Of a stretch of 64,000 nt of DNA, positions 28,129 to 37,445 are shown in pieces. The notes under the pieces were generated by a model. That model saw only the letters and a program-made list of their open reading frames with translations. It made no database searches and was not told where the DNA came from. Numbering within the stretch: the first letter of the stretch is position 1; each line of letters opens with the position of its first letter. The position numbers were made by a program, and so were the translations under genes. The stretch comes from Anaerolineae bacterium (GTDB taxonomy: Bacteria > Chloroflexota > Anaerolineae > Aggregatilineales > Phototrophicaceae), in assembly GCA_022843385.1 (NCBI GenBank), contig JALHNT010000017.1, positions 1 to 64,000 on the forward strand, written 5' to 3'.

Positions 28129-29260
28129 GAGCCACCTTATTGCTGGAGTTGATCGTGCGATCCTTCCAGACCGGGCCACCAAGCCGGATATGCCACCACA
28201 CCGAGCGCCAGGCAATCAGGGTCATCAGAAAGACCGAGACCGGCATGAACAACGCATCACCGATGCGCTGCTGTGTCATCGCGGCTGTCAGCGCACGCAC
28301 CCCTACCCCCAGCGCCACCAGCATGAGCGGCCAGATCAGCGGATGACCGGTTACCAGGGCTGCGATCAACCAAAGCCAGGGAAAGACAAAGAGGCTCCAA
28401 TGGAAAACAGTCGAGAGGGCTAGAAATATCAGACTGTTGCCATGCCCGGCCAGAATGTTCTTGGCGAAACCATCGCGCACCGTCTTCCAGTCGTGGTACA
28501 TCCGGCATCGAACTTGCGACTGCCCATCAACCATGTACAGCTTGTATCCTTTGGCTTTAGTACGCCGGGCCAAATAAACATCCTCCACAATCTGATTGCG
28601 GGCAATTCGATGTTCGCCAATCTCACGATAGATTTTTCTTCGGAACATCAGGCACTGTCCATTGGCTGCTGCGAAGGGAGTCCACGACGTATGATTGACG
28701 GCGACCACCGGCAGGTATCCGACTATGGCTAATGCCATCAACGAAACCACCAGTCGCTCCGGCCAGGTGATCGTTTCCTGGGTCGGCCAGACGGTCAGCA
28801 TATCTGCCTGTGAACGCACAGCCGTGGTCACCAGACTGTTTAACGCCTGTGGTGACCAGTTGACATCAGCATCCGTGAAGATCAACCACTCTCCCGTCGC
28901 AGCCTGGGATAGCTGCTGGCAGGCCCAGTTCTTGCCCAACCAGCCTTCAGGCAATGGCTCACCCTCCAGAACCCGCAACCGCGCGTCGCCCTTCGCCGCT
29001 TCTCGCGCCAGTTCTCCCGTTCCATCCTGTGAATGATCGTCCAGCACGATGACTTCAAAGTTGGTATAGGATTGCGCCAGCAGGGTTGAAACAGTACGTC
29101 CAATCACAACAGCTTCATTCCGTGCGGGGATGAGCAACGAGACCTTAGGAGCATTTTTCAACTGAGGCACAGGTCGCAAACGAGGAAATGTCAAAACATT
29201 CAGGATAGTCGTGAGAGCAACCACCAGGAGGCCAAACGTAATGGCAATTACGAATGCCAT
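28121..29260 (-). CDS. Membrane glycosyltransferase family 2, probable carotenoid glycosyltransferase
   Basis: A 379-residue GT2 enzyme. ATG 29260 has GAGG just upstream and overlaps the plsY-type gene by 13 bases; an in-frame ATG at 29293 is weaker. The N terminus is a membrane helix. The GT-A core shows SLLIPARNEAVVIGRTV, VLDDHSQDGTGE, the D-x-D FTDADVNW and the acceptor motif QIVEDVYLARRTKAKG. Two or more C-terminal helices follow. It resembles CruG/CrtQ-type enzymes that add sugars to carotenoids, and the neighbours (cruF, desaturase) support that. Which hydroxyl and sugar are used is unknown. Confidence 0.83.
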   Translation of the reverse strand: MAFVIAITFGLLVVALTTILNVLTFPRLRPVPQLKNAPKVSLLIPARNEAVVIGRTVSTLLAQSYTNFEVIVLDDHSQDGTGELAREAAKGDARLRVLEGEPLPEGWLGKNWACQQLSQAATGEWLIFTDADVNWSPQALNSLVTTAVRSQADMLTVWPTQETITWPERLVVSLMALAIVGYLPVVAVNHTSWTPFAAANGQCLMFRRKIYREIGEHRIARNQIVEDVYLARRTKAKGYKLYMVDGQSQVRCRMYHDWKTVRDGFAKNILAGHGNSLIFLALSTVFHWSLFVFPWLWLIAALVTGHPLIWPLMLVALGVGVRALTAAMTQQRIGDALFMPVSVFLMTLIAWRSVWWHIRLGGPVWKDRTINSSNKVAHG

Positions 29261-29853
29261 GAAAGCCTCAGGTGACGATACCAGGGTCGCCATCCAGGAT
29301 GTTGAACCAGCTCATGACGATGTTTCCAAGTCAGAATACTGAGATTGAGCACTGAGATTACCAGAAGTGTCCCATCAGGACGAGCCAGAAGCAAATATCC
29401 GACCAAGCTAATGAGCGTCAAGATAACAGCCCAACCACTCACGCGAACCGACTTAAACCAGAAGAATAGCATGATGCCCAGCACCGTTGGCCCTTCCCAG
29501 ATGGTCAGCCCCATCCAGATGCCAAACGTCACCGCAACAGCTTTTCCACCCTGAAAACGTAGGAACGGCGAAAAAGCATGTCCCAGAATTGGCGCGATGG
29601 CAATCAGCACCAGTTGCCAACCCCATATTCCAAATACAAATACAGCCACACCAACTGGAATAGCACCCTTCAATCCGTCAAGCAGGGCAGCGCAAACGCC
29701 CGCCCATTTCCCACCTGCGCGAAACACATTGGTTGCGCCGGGATTGCCATCACCATAGTGGCGGATGTCAGTCTGGAGAACCCGTTTTCCCAGCCAATAC
29801 GAGAATGGCAGGCTACCAGAGATGAAGGCGATCAGTGCCAAGAGGATAAACAT
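29248..29853 (-). CDS. plsY: PlsY-type acyl-phosphate:glycerol-3-phosphate acyltransferase
   Basis: A 201-residue polytopic membrane protein of normal PlsY length. All three family motifs are present: GSLPFSYWLGK near the N terminus, GDGNPGATNVFRAGG and GHAFSPFLRFQGGKAVAVTFG. PlsY transfers acyl groups from acyl-phosphate (made by PlsX) to glycerol-3-phosphate. Its ATG overlaps the cruF stop by one base (TAATG), so it is truly part of the carotenoid operon. Whether it serves general phospholipid synthesis or acylates another acceptor, such as a carotenoid glycoside, cannot be told from sequence. Confidence 0.9.
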   Translation of the reverse strand: MFILLALIAFISGSLPFSYWLGKRVLQTDIRHYGDGNPGATNVFRAGGKWAGVCAALLDGLKGAIPVGVAVFVFGIWGWQLVLIAIAPILGHAFSPFLRFQGGKAVAVTFGIWMGLTIWEGPTVLGIMLFFWFKSVRVSGWAVILTLISLVGYLLLARPDGTLLVISVLNLSILTWKHRHELVQHPGWRPWYRHLRLSWHS

Positions 29854-30629
29854 TAAACGTATTCCCCATACAGTTTACGCGCTGCTAACGCCAGGAAGAA
29901 GCCCATCGCCCCAAAACCTACCAGGGCCGGACCAACCAATCCCCAAAATATACCCAGGCCAATGGCCTGTAAAATCCAGGTGATGCCGTAGATCAGAACC
30001 AACGGCCCATGAGGAAGGTTATCCGGTTTGACAACGAACGTAATGAGGGAAGATGCCAGCAACCAGCCGAGAAAATTGACCCAGGGTATGCCAAAGTAAC
30101 CATCTGGATGTTCCCAGACCCAAAAACCCCAATTGACCATTTGTGGATCGAGGTAAAGATCCCATGCAGTGAAGGCTAAAGCGCTCACCATGATGAAAAC
30201 TAACCGGTTCCGCGTACCAACCAACAATGAAGCCACTGACCAGGCGCACGGCAGCATCATGAACCAGGCCAATGGGATCAGGATTGGAACATGCCCCAAC
30301 TGCGGTTGTAGCCGAGCTGAATAATCATAGCTTCCGAAGGGGAAACCGGTGGTTGATCCAACCCATTCAACCAACCATGCCAAGATTCCAACCCCAACAG
30401 CCGTCATAGCGAGTCGTTTAGACCCCCAAGATTCAAGCAGAGCCAGCGCGACAGCACCCACCTGAAACAGAGCTGCAATCGTGACCATCAGCGGTAAAAT
30501 CGTGTCACCGGTTGTCCAATTCGCAATAGGCAGCGCAATCATGCTCAGAATCCAGAGGATGACAAAATAGCCATAGACTGGCATTCGCCGGGCGGATCGG
30601 AGTGGTGAGAAATGAGACGAAATAGTCAT
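29853..30629 (-). CDS. cruF: Carotenoid 1',2'-hydratase CruF
   Basis: A 258-residue integral membrane protein of the DUF422/CruF family with about seven hydrophobic segments. Conserved stretches are WVGSTTGFPFGSYDYS, PILIPLAWFMMLP, AWDLYLDPQMV and IPWVNFLGWLLASSL. CruF adds water to the psi end of carotenoids such as lycopene or gamma-carotene to give a 1'-hydroxyl. It lies three bases after the alpha/beta hydrolase gene and overlaps the plsY-type gene by one base. Confidence 0.92.
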   Translation of the reverse strand: MTISSHFSPLRSARRMPVYGYFVILWILSMIALPIANWTTGDTILPLMVTIAALFQVGAVALALLESWGSKRLAMTAVGVGILAWLVEWVGSTTGFPFGSYDYSARLQPQLGHVPILIPLAWFMMLPCAWSVASLLVGTRNRLVFIMVSALAFTAWDLYLDPQMVNWGFWVWEHPDGYFGIPWVNFLGWLLASSLITFVVKPDNLPHGPLVLIYGITWILQAIGLGIFWGLVGPALVGFGAMGFFLALAARKLYGEYV

Positions 30630-30632
30630 GGC

Positions 30633-31505
30633 TCACCGACCAGAACTGATTGCAACGTAAGGAGCCGGATGAGCATCGATTTGTCGATTACAGAAGTCAA
30701 CAATCATTTGTTTTGTCTGGGTCCATGATGGATGGTCGGCTGAAGTCAGGTTATGGTCACCGGGTACTTCCACATAATCGACCACTTGATTGATTTCATC
30801 ACGAAGCTTCCGTGTCACACGAGGGCGCACCAGATCATCATCTAGCCCTTGCATCATCAATATGGGATATGACGACGTATTTCCCTTGAGCGATTGCTTT
30901 GCCTGCTTGCCCACTCGGTGAATTTGTGCGAATAGTTCCAAAGGTAGCTGCATATTTCGGATCGCCTGCTGAGTTTCAGGATTGTCCAGATCAGCCATCG
31001 GCATGAACCGGCTTATGGATGCGCGGGTTTCGGGCTTGGAGAAATCGATTGGGAAGAGGCGGAAGGGTCGAATGCCACGAAAGACCCTTTTCAGTATGGG
31101 TAACATACGCCATAAGACATGATCAATCTCGATGAATGGAGCCAACAGAACCAAAGCATCTGGTGGATTCCGAGCCGCTACCTGCATACAAAGCGCTCCA
31201 CCCATCGAGAAGCCAATCATGATAACCAACTTGTGCTTTTCTCTGAGCTTCGCCAAATGTCCATCAACGGCCTGGACCCAGTCTTCAGATCGTTTGTCCA
31301 ACAGCATCACGACTTCTGACCCAAATCCCGGGAGCAGCAGGCCCATTACAGCCCAATCGCTGTCGTGTAATGCGCGAGCAAGTGGGAGCATTTCAGCCGG
31401 CGTGCCAGGGAAGCCGTGTATCAGCAATACAGCACCTTTTTGCCCTTCCCACTCAAAGGGCTGATGCTCATCTCCCGCAAATGCCTGATTGATCTGGAGC
31501 GTCAT
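30633..31505 (-). CDS. Alpha/beta-hydrolase (esterase/lipase type)
   Basis: A 290-residue cytoplasmic hydrolase. The oxyanion-hole motif is LLIHGFPGTP, the nucleophile elbow is GFSMGG, the acid is in MQGLDDDLV and the His in VPGDHNLTS, so the triad is complete. The layout matches monoacylglycerol lipases and carboxylesterases. It sits inside the carotenoid operon, 14 bases after the lycopene cyclase gene and three before cruF. It may hydrolyse or transfer an acyl group in carotenoid ester metabolism, but this is inferred only from position. Confidence 0.85.
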   Translation of the reverse strand: MTLQINQAFAGDEHQPFEWEGQKGAVLLIHGFPGTPAEMLPLARALHDSDWAVMGLLLPGFGSEVVMLLDKRSEDWVQAVDGHLAKLREKHKLVIMIGFSMGGALCMQVAARNPPDALVLLAPFIEIDHVLWRMLPILKRVFRGIRPFRLFPIDFSKPETRASISRFMPMADLDNPETQQAIRNMQLPLELFAQIHRVGKQAKQSLKGNTSSYPILMMQGLDDDLVRPRVTRKLRDEINQVVDYVEVPGDHNLTSADHPSWTQTKQMIVDFCNRQIDAHPAPYVAISSGR

Positions 31506-31519
31506 GTGTTGGGCGAACC

Positions 31520-32365
31520 CTACGAGTGCTCCGGACGCCAGTCAGAGCGTCGCTGACCCCTTCGCAATGATGAACGGGGTACAGCCACATATCGTTCAGC
31601 CCGCTCTTTACTCACCGTTGAAGCGACCAATGCGATACCCAATGTCACCAGCACATTCGTCATCAGGAAAAAGAGGAACTCTTCGAGTGGCAACCGACCG
31701 AGGAGTAGAACTCCAACCGCCTGCAATGACTGCTCAGGATCAATCGTCCATACACCGTTGGCAATTGCCAGTTTATCTGAAGCGGCCAGATAGAGAGTCA
31801 TTGGGATAATGGTCAACAAAATCTTGCGCCGGTGATGCCAGAGAATATCAGCACCGAAGGCTGTCTGGATCATGACGGGAGGTAAAGCCCATACCATCAA
31901 AAGCCCCAAATACGTTCCAGGTCGCCATCCCGAAACCAGCAGTCCCACAAAGAACAACCAAAGTACAAATACAATCCCAGTTGCGATGCGCCGAATACGC
32001 AAACCATTCATCGGCTTCATCGGCAATGGCACAGGCAAATGGCGAGCCATCAGCAGTAACCAGGCACCAGTGAGGAGCGGTTGCAGAATGAAGAAGGTGT
32101 ACTCCTCAATGGGAACGTAGCCAATGAGGACACCTGTCACCAGATTGGGGTCATACCACCAGACACGGGTCGCTACCAGATAGTTATCCCAGGGCGTGGT
32201 GTAGGCGACAGCGATGATGCAGTGGGCCGCAACTATTATCCAGGACGGCCAGCTACGCATTGATGCTGGGAGCAACGTTCCGCGGCGTGCATCATAAATG
32301 TTAAGAACCCATAGCAGGACGATGGGAATGACAAGAAAGACCAGCAGAAATCCAAAATACGTCAT
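31520..32365 (-). CDS. Fused lycopene cyclase (CrtYc-CrtYd type)
   Basis: A 281-residue membrane protein built of two copies of the lycopene-cyclase domain. The first half carries TTPWDNYLVATRVWWYDP and GYVPIEEYTFFILQPLLTG; the second half carries a matching LAIANGVWTIDP and GRLPLEEFLFFLMTNVLVT. The paired P-x-E-E-x-x-F-F motifs hold the acidic residues thought to drive cyclisation. In actinobacteria the halves are separate subunits; here they are joined. It should form beta-ionone ends on lycopene. The ATG overlaps the crtB stop (ATGA). Confidence 0.93.
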   Translation of the reverse strand: MTYFGFLLVFLVIPIVLLWVLNIYDARRGTLLPASMRSWPSWIIVAAHCIIAVAYTTPWDNYLVATRVWWYDPNLVTGVLIGYVPIEEYTFFILQPLLTGAWLLLMARHLPVPLPMKPMNGLRIRRIATGIVFVLWLFFVGLLVSGWRPGTYLGLLMVWALPPVMIQTAFGADILWHHRRKILLTIIPMTLYLAASDKLAIANGVWTIDPEQSLQAVGVLLLGRLPLEEFLFFLMTNVLVTLGIALVASTVSKERAERYVAVPRSSLRRGQRRSDWRPEHS

Positions 32366-33339
32366 TGACCGATGCCATTTCTCTCAGAAGTACCATAGGA
32401 TTGCCACCAAATGCTTGGAAGGCGGCTTAGTTTTCCCCATTTGCTGACGCTCAAGCGTCCGGCAAACACATTACAATTGTTCGCTTCAATTTCATCCAGG
32501 ATGGCACGATAAAGACCAGCCGCAGACGCAATCGCAAATCGGCCATCGCGGTTGAGCATGGCAATGCCGGGCATCGCTTCGTCGTAAAGCTGTCGATTGC
32601 GCTGGATCTGGAAACGCATAAAGGCCTGCCAGCGCTCGTCCACAACTTTCGCCGAGATGTCATACTCAGTCAGTTCAAAATCAGCCAGTTCATCCTGGGG
32701 CAAATAAACACGTCCAGCCTGGTAATCTTCGTAAATATCACGCAAGATATTCGTCAATTGAAGGGCGACACCCAGCTTTACCGCATACGGAACCGCATCA
32801 TCGCTGGTGAAGCCGATGATATGCATTGCCATCAAACCCACAGTCGAAGCAACGCCGTAAGAGTATTCAGCCAGATCACCAAACGTCGCATAGCGATTCT
32901 GCGTCAGATCACGTGCCACACCCTGAATAAGCTGTTCACCATATCCAGCAGGAATGTGAAAACGAGAACGAGCATCGGCCCATGCGAGAACAACAGGATC
33001 ATGGGCTACAGGATGAGAAGCGGAAATTGTCTCCCGCCATGAATCGAGCAAATCACGTTCATCATGTCCAGAATGATTGTCATCAACCAGATTATCTGTC
33101 ACCCGACAAAAGGCATATAACGCACGAACGGCGCGTTTCTTTTCAGTGGGCAGTAGGCCGGATGCCAGATGGAAAGTTCGGCTGTGATAGCGTGTAATCT
33201 CTTCACAATAGCGATACGCAGCGTCAATCAACTGGGCATCTGCTGTGACCTTCTGCGAAACCGTCAGTGTCCTGAGTGGTTCTTGCGCCCAGTCAAGGAG
33301 ACGGTATTCCCAACCCTGGAGTGGTACTTCTAGTCTCAT
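32362..33339 (-). CDS. crtB: Phytoene synthase CrtB
   Basis: A 325-residue prenyl synthase that condenses two geranylgeranyl diphosphates to phytoene. The first Asp-rich site is in FCRVTDNLVDD and the second in LTNILRDIYEDYQAGRVYLP; YHSRTFHLASGLLP near the N terminus is also typical. The start overlaps the crtI stop (TGATG) and the stop overlaps the lycopene cyclase start. No geranylgeranyl diphosphate synthase gene is present in the window. Confidence 0.96.
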   Translation of the reverse strand: MRLEVPLQGWEYRLLDWAQEPLRTLTVSQKVTADAQLIDAAYRYCEEITRYHSRTFHLASGLLPTEKKRAVRALYAFCRVTDNLVDDNHSGHDERDLLDSWRETISASHPVAHDPVVLAWADARSRFHIPAGYGEQLIQGVARDLTQNRYATFGDLAEYSYGVASTVGLMAMHIIGFTSDDAVPYAVKLGVALQLTNILRDIYEDYQAGRVYLPQDELADFELTEYDISAKVVDERWQAFMRFQIQRNRQLYDEAMPGIAMLNRDGRFAIASAAGLYRAILDEIEANNCNVFAGRLSVSKWGKLSRLPSIWWQSYGTSERNGIGQ

Positions 33340-34856
33340 CAGACTGCTCCCTGCATCAACGGTTGAGTTACCCGTTGCTGAATAGCTGAACCAATCAAAT
33401 TCTCAACTATGATTGATGATGACAACACACCAGGTAAACCTGCACCGGGGTGCGTTCCCGCTCCCACAAAATAGAGATTGTCGAAGTCTTCCGAGCGATT
33501 GTGTGGGCGGAACCAGGCCGACTGTGTAAGGATTGGCTGGATTGAGAAGGCTGCCCCGAGATAGCTGTTAAGCGTATTCTGGAAGTGAAGCGGATCAATA
33601 TAGTGTTCGGCGATAATATTCGCTTGCAGGTCAGGGAGATAATTGTCTTCAAGGAACTGCATAATCGCATCACGATAGGGCCGCGCCGCCTTCGTCCAAT
33701 CGATACCCGATCCGAGGTGTGGAACGGGTGACAGCACATAGAAACCCTCACAACCAGCAGGGGCAATGCTCGAATCGGTGATGGTTGGCATGTGAAGGTA
33801 AAGCGAGAAGTCCTGCGAAAGGTGCTGCTTGTTAAAAATATCGGTCAGCAGACCCTTATAGCGCTCACCCAGAATGATGTTGTGATGCGCCAGACCTGAG
33901 TCGAGATAGCGTTTCTTGGTGCCGAAATAGATCACAAAGAGGGACATACTGTATTTCATGCCCTCTACTTTGCGGTTGGTGAACTTACGACGATATTGCT
34001 CTGGAATGAGATTGCGATAGGTATACGCCACATCAGCGTTCGACACAATCTCATCAGCAGGCAATACAGTACCATCCTGCAAGCGCACACCAGTGACTTT
34101 GCGACCATTAACGAGAATTTCCTGTACGCTGGTGTTCAGCGAAATCCTGCCGCCTAATTCAGAAAACAACTTCCCCATACCGCTAACAATCGCGCCAGTG
34201 CCGCCTATGGCATAATGGATACCCCACTCCCGTTCAAGGTAATGGATCATGGCGTAGATGGACGGAGCATCGAACGGGTTCCCACCGATCAGCAACGGAT
34301 GGAACGAGAAAACGCGGCGCAGGAAATCGTTCTGAACATATTGAGAGACATAGCCATAAACGCTCTTGTAGGACTGCATCCGGATGAGATCCGGGGCTAC
34401 CTTGAGCATATCCATAAAGTGGAGAAATGGCTTGTCCGCCAATTCAACAAAGCCCTTCTGGAAGATGGCTTTCGTTGTACCCATGAAACGCTGATAGCCT
34501 TCGCGGTCTGATGGGTTCCATTTCTCAATCTGTTCGAGGATAAATTGCTCATCACCGTTGTAGTCGAAACTACGCTGATTATGATCAAAGATGCGGTAGT
34601 AGGGATTGCAGGGAACGAGTTGGAAATAGTCTTCAAGGCGTCGGCCAGCAGCCTGAAACAAATCATCGAACATGAATGGAGCGGTAATGACAGTGGGGCC
34701 ACCATCAAATTTGAACCCGTTCTGCTCGTAAACATAGGCGCGTCCGCCGAGCTTGTCGCGCTGCTCCAGCAAATGAACATCATGTCCACGTGCAGCCAGG
34801 CGGACAGCGGCACCCAGGCCGCCAAAGCCGCTGCCGATAACGATTATTTTGGACAT
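33339..34856 (-). CDS. crtI: Phytoene desaturase CrtI
   Basis: A 505-residue FAD enzyme that converts phytoene to lycopene. The N-terminal [21 protein letters not shown] binds [23 protein letters not shown] follows, and the C-terminal [19 protein letters not shown] is the CrtI signature. It is the first gene of the eight-gene minus-strand carotenoid operon, with a 184-base divergent region to the P450 gene. The direct link to crtB makes it the phytoene-specific member of the two desaturases here. Confidence 0.95.
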   Translation of the reverse strand: MSKIIVIGSGFGGLGAAVRLAARGHDVHLLEQRDKLGGRAYVYEQNGFKFDGGPTVITAPFMFDDLFQAAGRRLEDYFQLVPCNPYYRIFDHNQRSFDYNGDEQFILEQIEKWNPSDREGYQRFMGTTKAIFQKGFVELADKPFLHFMDMLKVAPDLIRMQSYKSVYGYVSQYVQNDFLRRVFSFHPLLIGGNPFDAPSIYAMIHYLEREWGIHYAIGGTGAIVSGMGKLFSELGGRISLNTSVQEILVNGRKVTGVRLQDGTVLPADEIVSNADVAYTYRNLIPEQYRRKFTNRKVEGMKYSMSLFVIYFGTKKRYLDSGLAHHNIILGERYKGLLTDIFNKQHLSQDFSLYLHMPTITDSSIAPAGCEGFYVLSPVPHLGSGIDWTKAARPYRDAIMQFLEDNYLPDLQANIIAEHYIDPLHFQNTLNSYLGAAFSIQPILTQSAWFRPHNRSEDFDNLYFVGAGTHPGAGLPGVLSSSIIVENLIGSAIQQRVTQPLMQGAV

Positions 34857-35040
34857 TGATCTTGTTCCCCTGCAATTGAAATGGTTGTATGAGGTCTAGC
34901 AATCTACTGCGCGGACTATAGTTGACCCAAATTAAGCAGCATGAAGCACAGTATTAAAGATGCCTAAGCTGTTAAAGCATGGATAATCCACATACGGTAT
35001 CTTCTAGACACACCTGCGCCACCCACTGGATCGATGGTTC
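34857..35040. promoter_or_regulatory. Divergent control region between crtI and P450 genes
   Basis: This 184-base AT-richer stretch must hold the promoters of both units. An imperfect inverted repeat (ATGCCTAA, then GCTG, then TTAAAGCAT, 34960-34980) could be an operator. No pair of hexamers with good spacing was found; TTGACC at 34922 has no matching -10 at 16-18 bases. The call rests mainly on position. Confidence 0.45.
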
Positions 35041-36348
35041 ATGAGCCTGCCTATTCCTGTCCCCGACAGTATTCTCTCCCTCAAAGCTCTTCAAGCGATG
35101 ATAAAACAACGAAGTGTACTCGGCGCACTGGAGGTCTTCAGCAACCAGTTACAGCCGGTATTTGAGCTAACTTTACCTGGCTTCAAAACCGTCATGATGG
35201 TTGGCCCGGAAGCAGCGCGCTTTGTCCTAGTCTCAGATCGGGACGATTTTCGCTGGCGAAATGAGGCTGACCCCGTTGCGATGCTGCTGCGGCATGGCGT
35301 GTTGGTGGAAGATGGCGATTTTCATGATCGATTACGGCGCGCCATGAATCCTTCGCTGCACAAACAGATGCTCAATAGCTACGTCAACGGTATCCTGCAC
35401 TATACCGATCATGTGCTGGATCGATGGGAAGATCATAGCCCGATGGACATGCTGGATGAGATGCGGCGCATTGCGCTGCTCGTGCTGATGGGTACCCTCT
35501 ACCAAACCAACTTCGATCCAGTTATCGATCAGCTTTGGAACGCCGTGTTGAAAACCATTCAATACATCTCACCAGGATTGTGGATTTTATGGAACCAGGT
35601 CCCCAGGCCGGGCTATGCCAAAGCATTACGGGAGATAGATGATTACCTTTACCAGATTATTCGCGTCAGACGGGCTAATCCTATCGACGGGGATGATCTG
35701 CTCAGCTTACTGGTACGGCGCTCGGATATGGATGATGATCTGATTCGAGACCAACTGCTGACGATGCTCATCGCCGGACATGACACCAGCACTGCCCTAC
35801 TCAGCTGGGTATTGTATCTACTCGGAAAACACCCAGAGGCGATGTCGCAGCTTGAAGCAGAGGTCATGCGTACTGATGATCAAGCGCCCGTTACTATCGA
35901 ATCCCTGACGAAGTTGTCTTTCATGGATCAGGTCATCGATGAAACGCTGCGGTTGTACCCACCCATCCACCTCGGTTCGCGGCTGACCGCTGACGACATC
36001 GAATTCCAGGGGTATCGTCTGCCTCGCAACACACGAGTGATGTATTCGATTTATCTGACTCATCGGTTGCCCCAATACTGGGACAATCCATCGGCGTTTC
36101 GGCCTGAGCGCTTTGCTACCCGCCCCCTGCCTTACACTTACCTCCCGTTCGGAGGGGGGCCGCGCAATTGCATCGGTGCCGCCTATGCACAGGTCGAGGT
36201 CAAGATCATCCTGATGAGAATTCTACAGCGCTATCACCTCGAACTGCTTCCCAGACCCGTCCATGCACATATGGGTGCTACACTTGAGCCACGTCCAGGC
36301 GTGTGGATGCGTGTACAGAAACGGAAGCGTTTAACGCGGGTCTTCTAG
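35041..36348 (+). CDS. Cytochrome P450, possible carotenoid hydroxylase
   Basis: A 435-residue soluble P450. The I-helix oxygen motif is AGHDTS (Thr about residue 248), the K-helix E-x-x-R is DETLRLYPP, and the heme loop is FGGGPRNCIGAAYAQ with Cys377. No membrane anchor is present. The gene is divergent from the carotenoid operon and shares its control region. P450s of the CYP175 kind hydroxylate beta-carotene rings in Thermus, so a ring hydroxylase role is a reasonable inference. A redox partner gene is not seen nearby. Confidence 0.9.
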   Translation: MSLPIPVPDSILSLKALQAMIKQRSVLGALEVFSNQLQPVFELTLPGFKTVMMVGPEAARFVLVSDRDDFRWRNEADPVAMLLRHGVLVEDGDFHDRLRRAMNPSLHKQMLNSYVNGILHYTDHVLDRWEDHSPMDMLDEMRRIALLVLMGTLYQTNFDPVIDQLWNAVLKTIQYISPGLWILWNQVPRPGYAKALREIDDYLYQIIRVRRANPIDGDDLLSLLVRRSDMDDDLIRDQLLTMLIAGHDTSTALLSWVLYLLGKHPEAMSQLEAEVMRTDDQAPVTIESLTKLSFMDQVIDETLRLYPPIHLGSRLTADDIEFQGYRLPRNTRVMYSIYLTHRLPQYWDNPSAFRPERFATRPLPYTYLPFGGGPRNCIGAAYAQVEVKIILMRILQRYHLELLPRPVHAHMGATLEPRPGVWMRVQKRKRLTRVF

Positions 36349-36416
36349 CGACCATAGACTTTTGCGAAGTCGAATGCCATCATAGGCAGTATTGATCGCC
36401 TGGAATTTGATTACAC

Positions 36417-37445
36417 ATGGAACACACCATCACCGGCAAACTCAACCCCATTACGATTGGTTCCGTAAAGGTTGAAACCCCCTTATTTCTGGCTCCCATG
36501 GCCGGGCAGACCAATCACGCCTTTCGCAACTTATGTCGTGAGATGGGTGACTGCGGCATGGTATGTACCGAACTCATCAGCAGTCAGGCGATTCACTATA
36601 AGAATCAGAAAACCTGGCATATGTTCGACTGGACGCCAGATGAGCAGCCTTTCGCAGTACAGCTCTATGGCAGTGACCCACAGATGATGGCCGATGCTGC
36701 CCGGCTCGTGGTTGATGAGGGCGCAACGATTGTTGACATCAACATGGGGTGTTGGGTTCCAAAAGTCGTCAAGAAAGGTGGCGGGGCAGCCCTGCTTGGT
36801 GATCTGTGTGCGGCGACCGCTGTTGTTGAAGCTGTCGTACAAGCCGTAAATGTTCCGGTCACCGTGAAGGTCCGCAGCGGATTAACGCCCGACCATCTCA
36901 CGGCCGTTCCCTTTGCGCGAGCCGCCGAACAACTGGGTGTGAAAGCCATCGCGGTTCACGCCCGCACCGCATCACAGGGTTTCAGCGGATCAGCCGACTG
37001 GGACATCATCCGTCAGGTGAAGGACGCTGTTTCCAGTATCCCCATCATTGGTAACGGAGATGTCAAGACCAGTGCGGATGCAGAGCGAATGTTACGGGAA
37101 ACCGGCTGCGATGGCATCATGATCGGTCGCGCCGCCCTGGGCAATCCCTGGATATTCCATCAGATTGCCTATGAATTACGAACCGGGCTAGCTTTCCCAT
37201 CCCCCTCGCCTGCAGAACGAGCAAGCGCCGCCCTGAAACATGCGCGGCTGACCGTTGAAACGACAACCATCGGCGAACGACAAGCGATCTTCGAGCTGCG
37301 AGGACAATTGACCAAGTATCATCTGGGTGTGCCAGGAGCCGCCGCGCTGCGCGAAAAGCTCGTCTATGCTGAGTCGTTAGCGGATATTGAAGCGATCTTT
37401 GAACCTTATCTGAGCCATGAGCAGGCCGAATATGAGTTGGCATAA
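36417..37445 (+). CDS. dus: tRNA-dihydrouridine synthase
   Basis: A 342-residue FMN enzyme of the Dus/DusB type that reduces uridines in tRNA D loops. LFLAPMAGQTNHAFRNLCR opens the TIM barrel; VQLYGSDPQMMADAA, HARTASQGFSGSADWD and IPIIGNGDVKT are typical. The catalytic Cys112 lies in NMGCWVPKVVKKGGG, where most family members have Pro after the Cys; here it is Trp. The gene overlaps the following cytochrome gene by 14 bases. Confidence 0.93.
   Translation: MEHTITGKLNPITIGSVKVETPLFLAPMAGQTNHAFRNLCREMGDCGMVCTELISSQAIHYKNQKTWHMFDWTPDEQPFAVQLYGSDPQMMADAARLVVDEGATIVDINMGCWVPKVVKKGGGAALLGDLCAATAVVEAVVQAVNVPVTVKVRSGLTPDHLTAVPFARAAEQLGVKAIAVHARTASQGFSGSADWDIIRQVKDAVSSIPIIGNGDVKTSADAERMLRETGCDGIMIGRAALGNPWIFHQIAYELRTGLAFPSPSPAERASAALKHARLTVETTTIGERQAIFELRGQLTKYHLGVPGAAALREKLVYAESLADIEAIFEPYLSHEQAEYELA

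Noticed and set aside
27157-28152. 331-codon plus-strand frame
   Set aside because: Exactly antisense to the CrtI-type desaturase; its His/Cys/Ile-rich composition is that of a shadow frame.
34922-34956. TTGACC plus TATTAA as a P450 promoter
   Set aside because: The spacing of about 23 bases is too long for a sigma-70 promoter.
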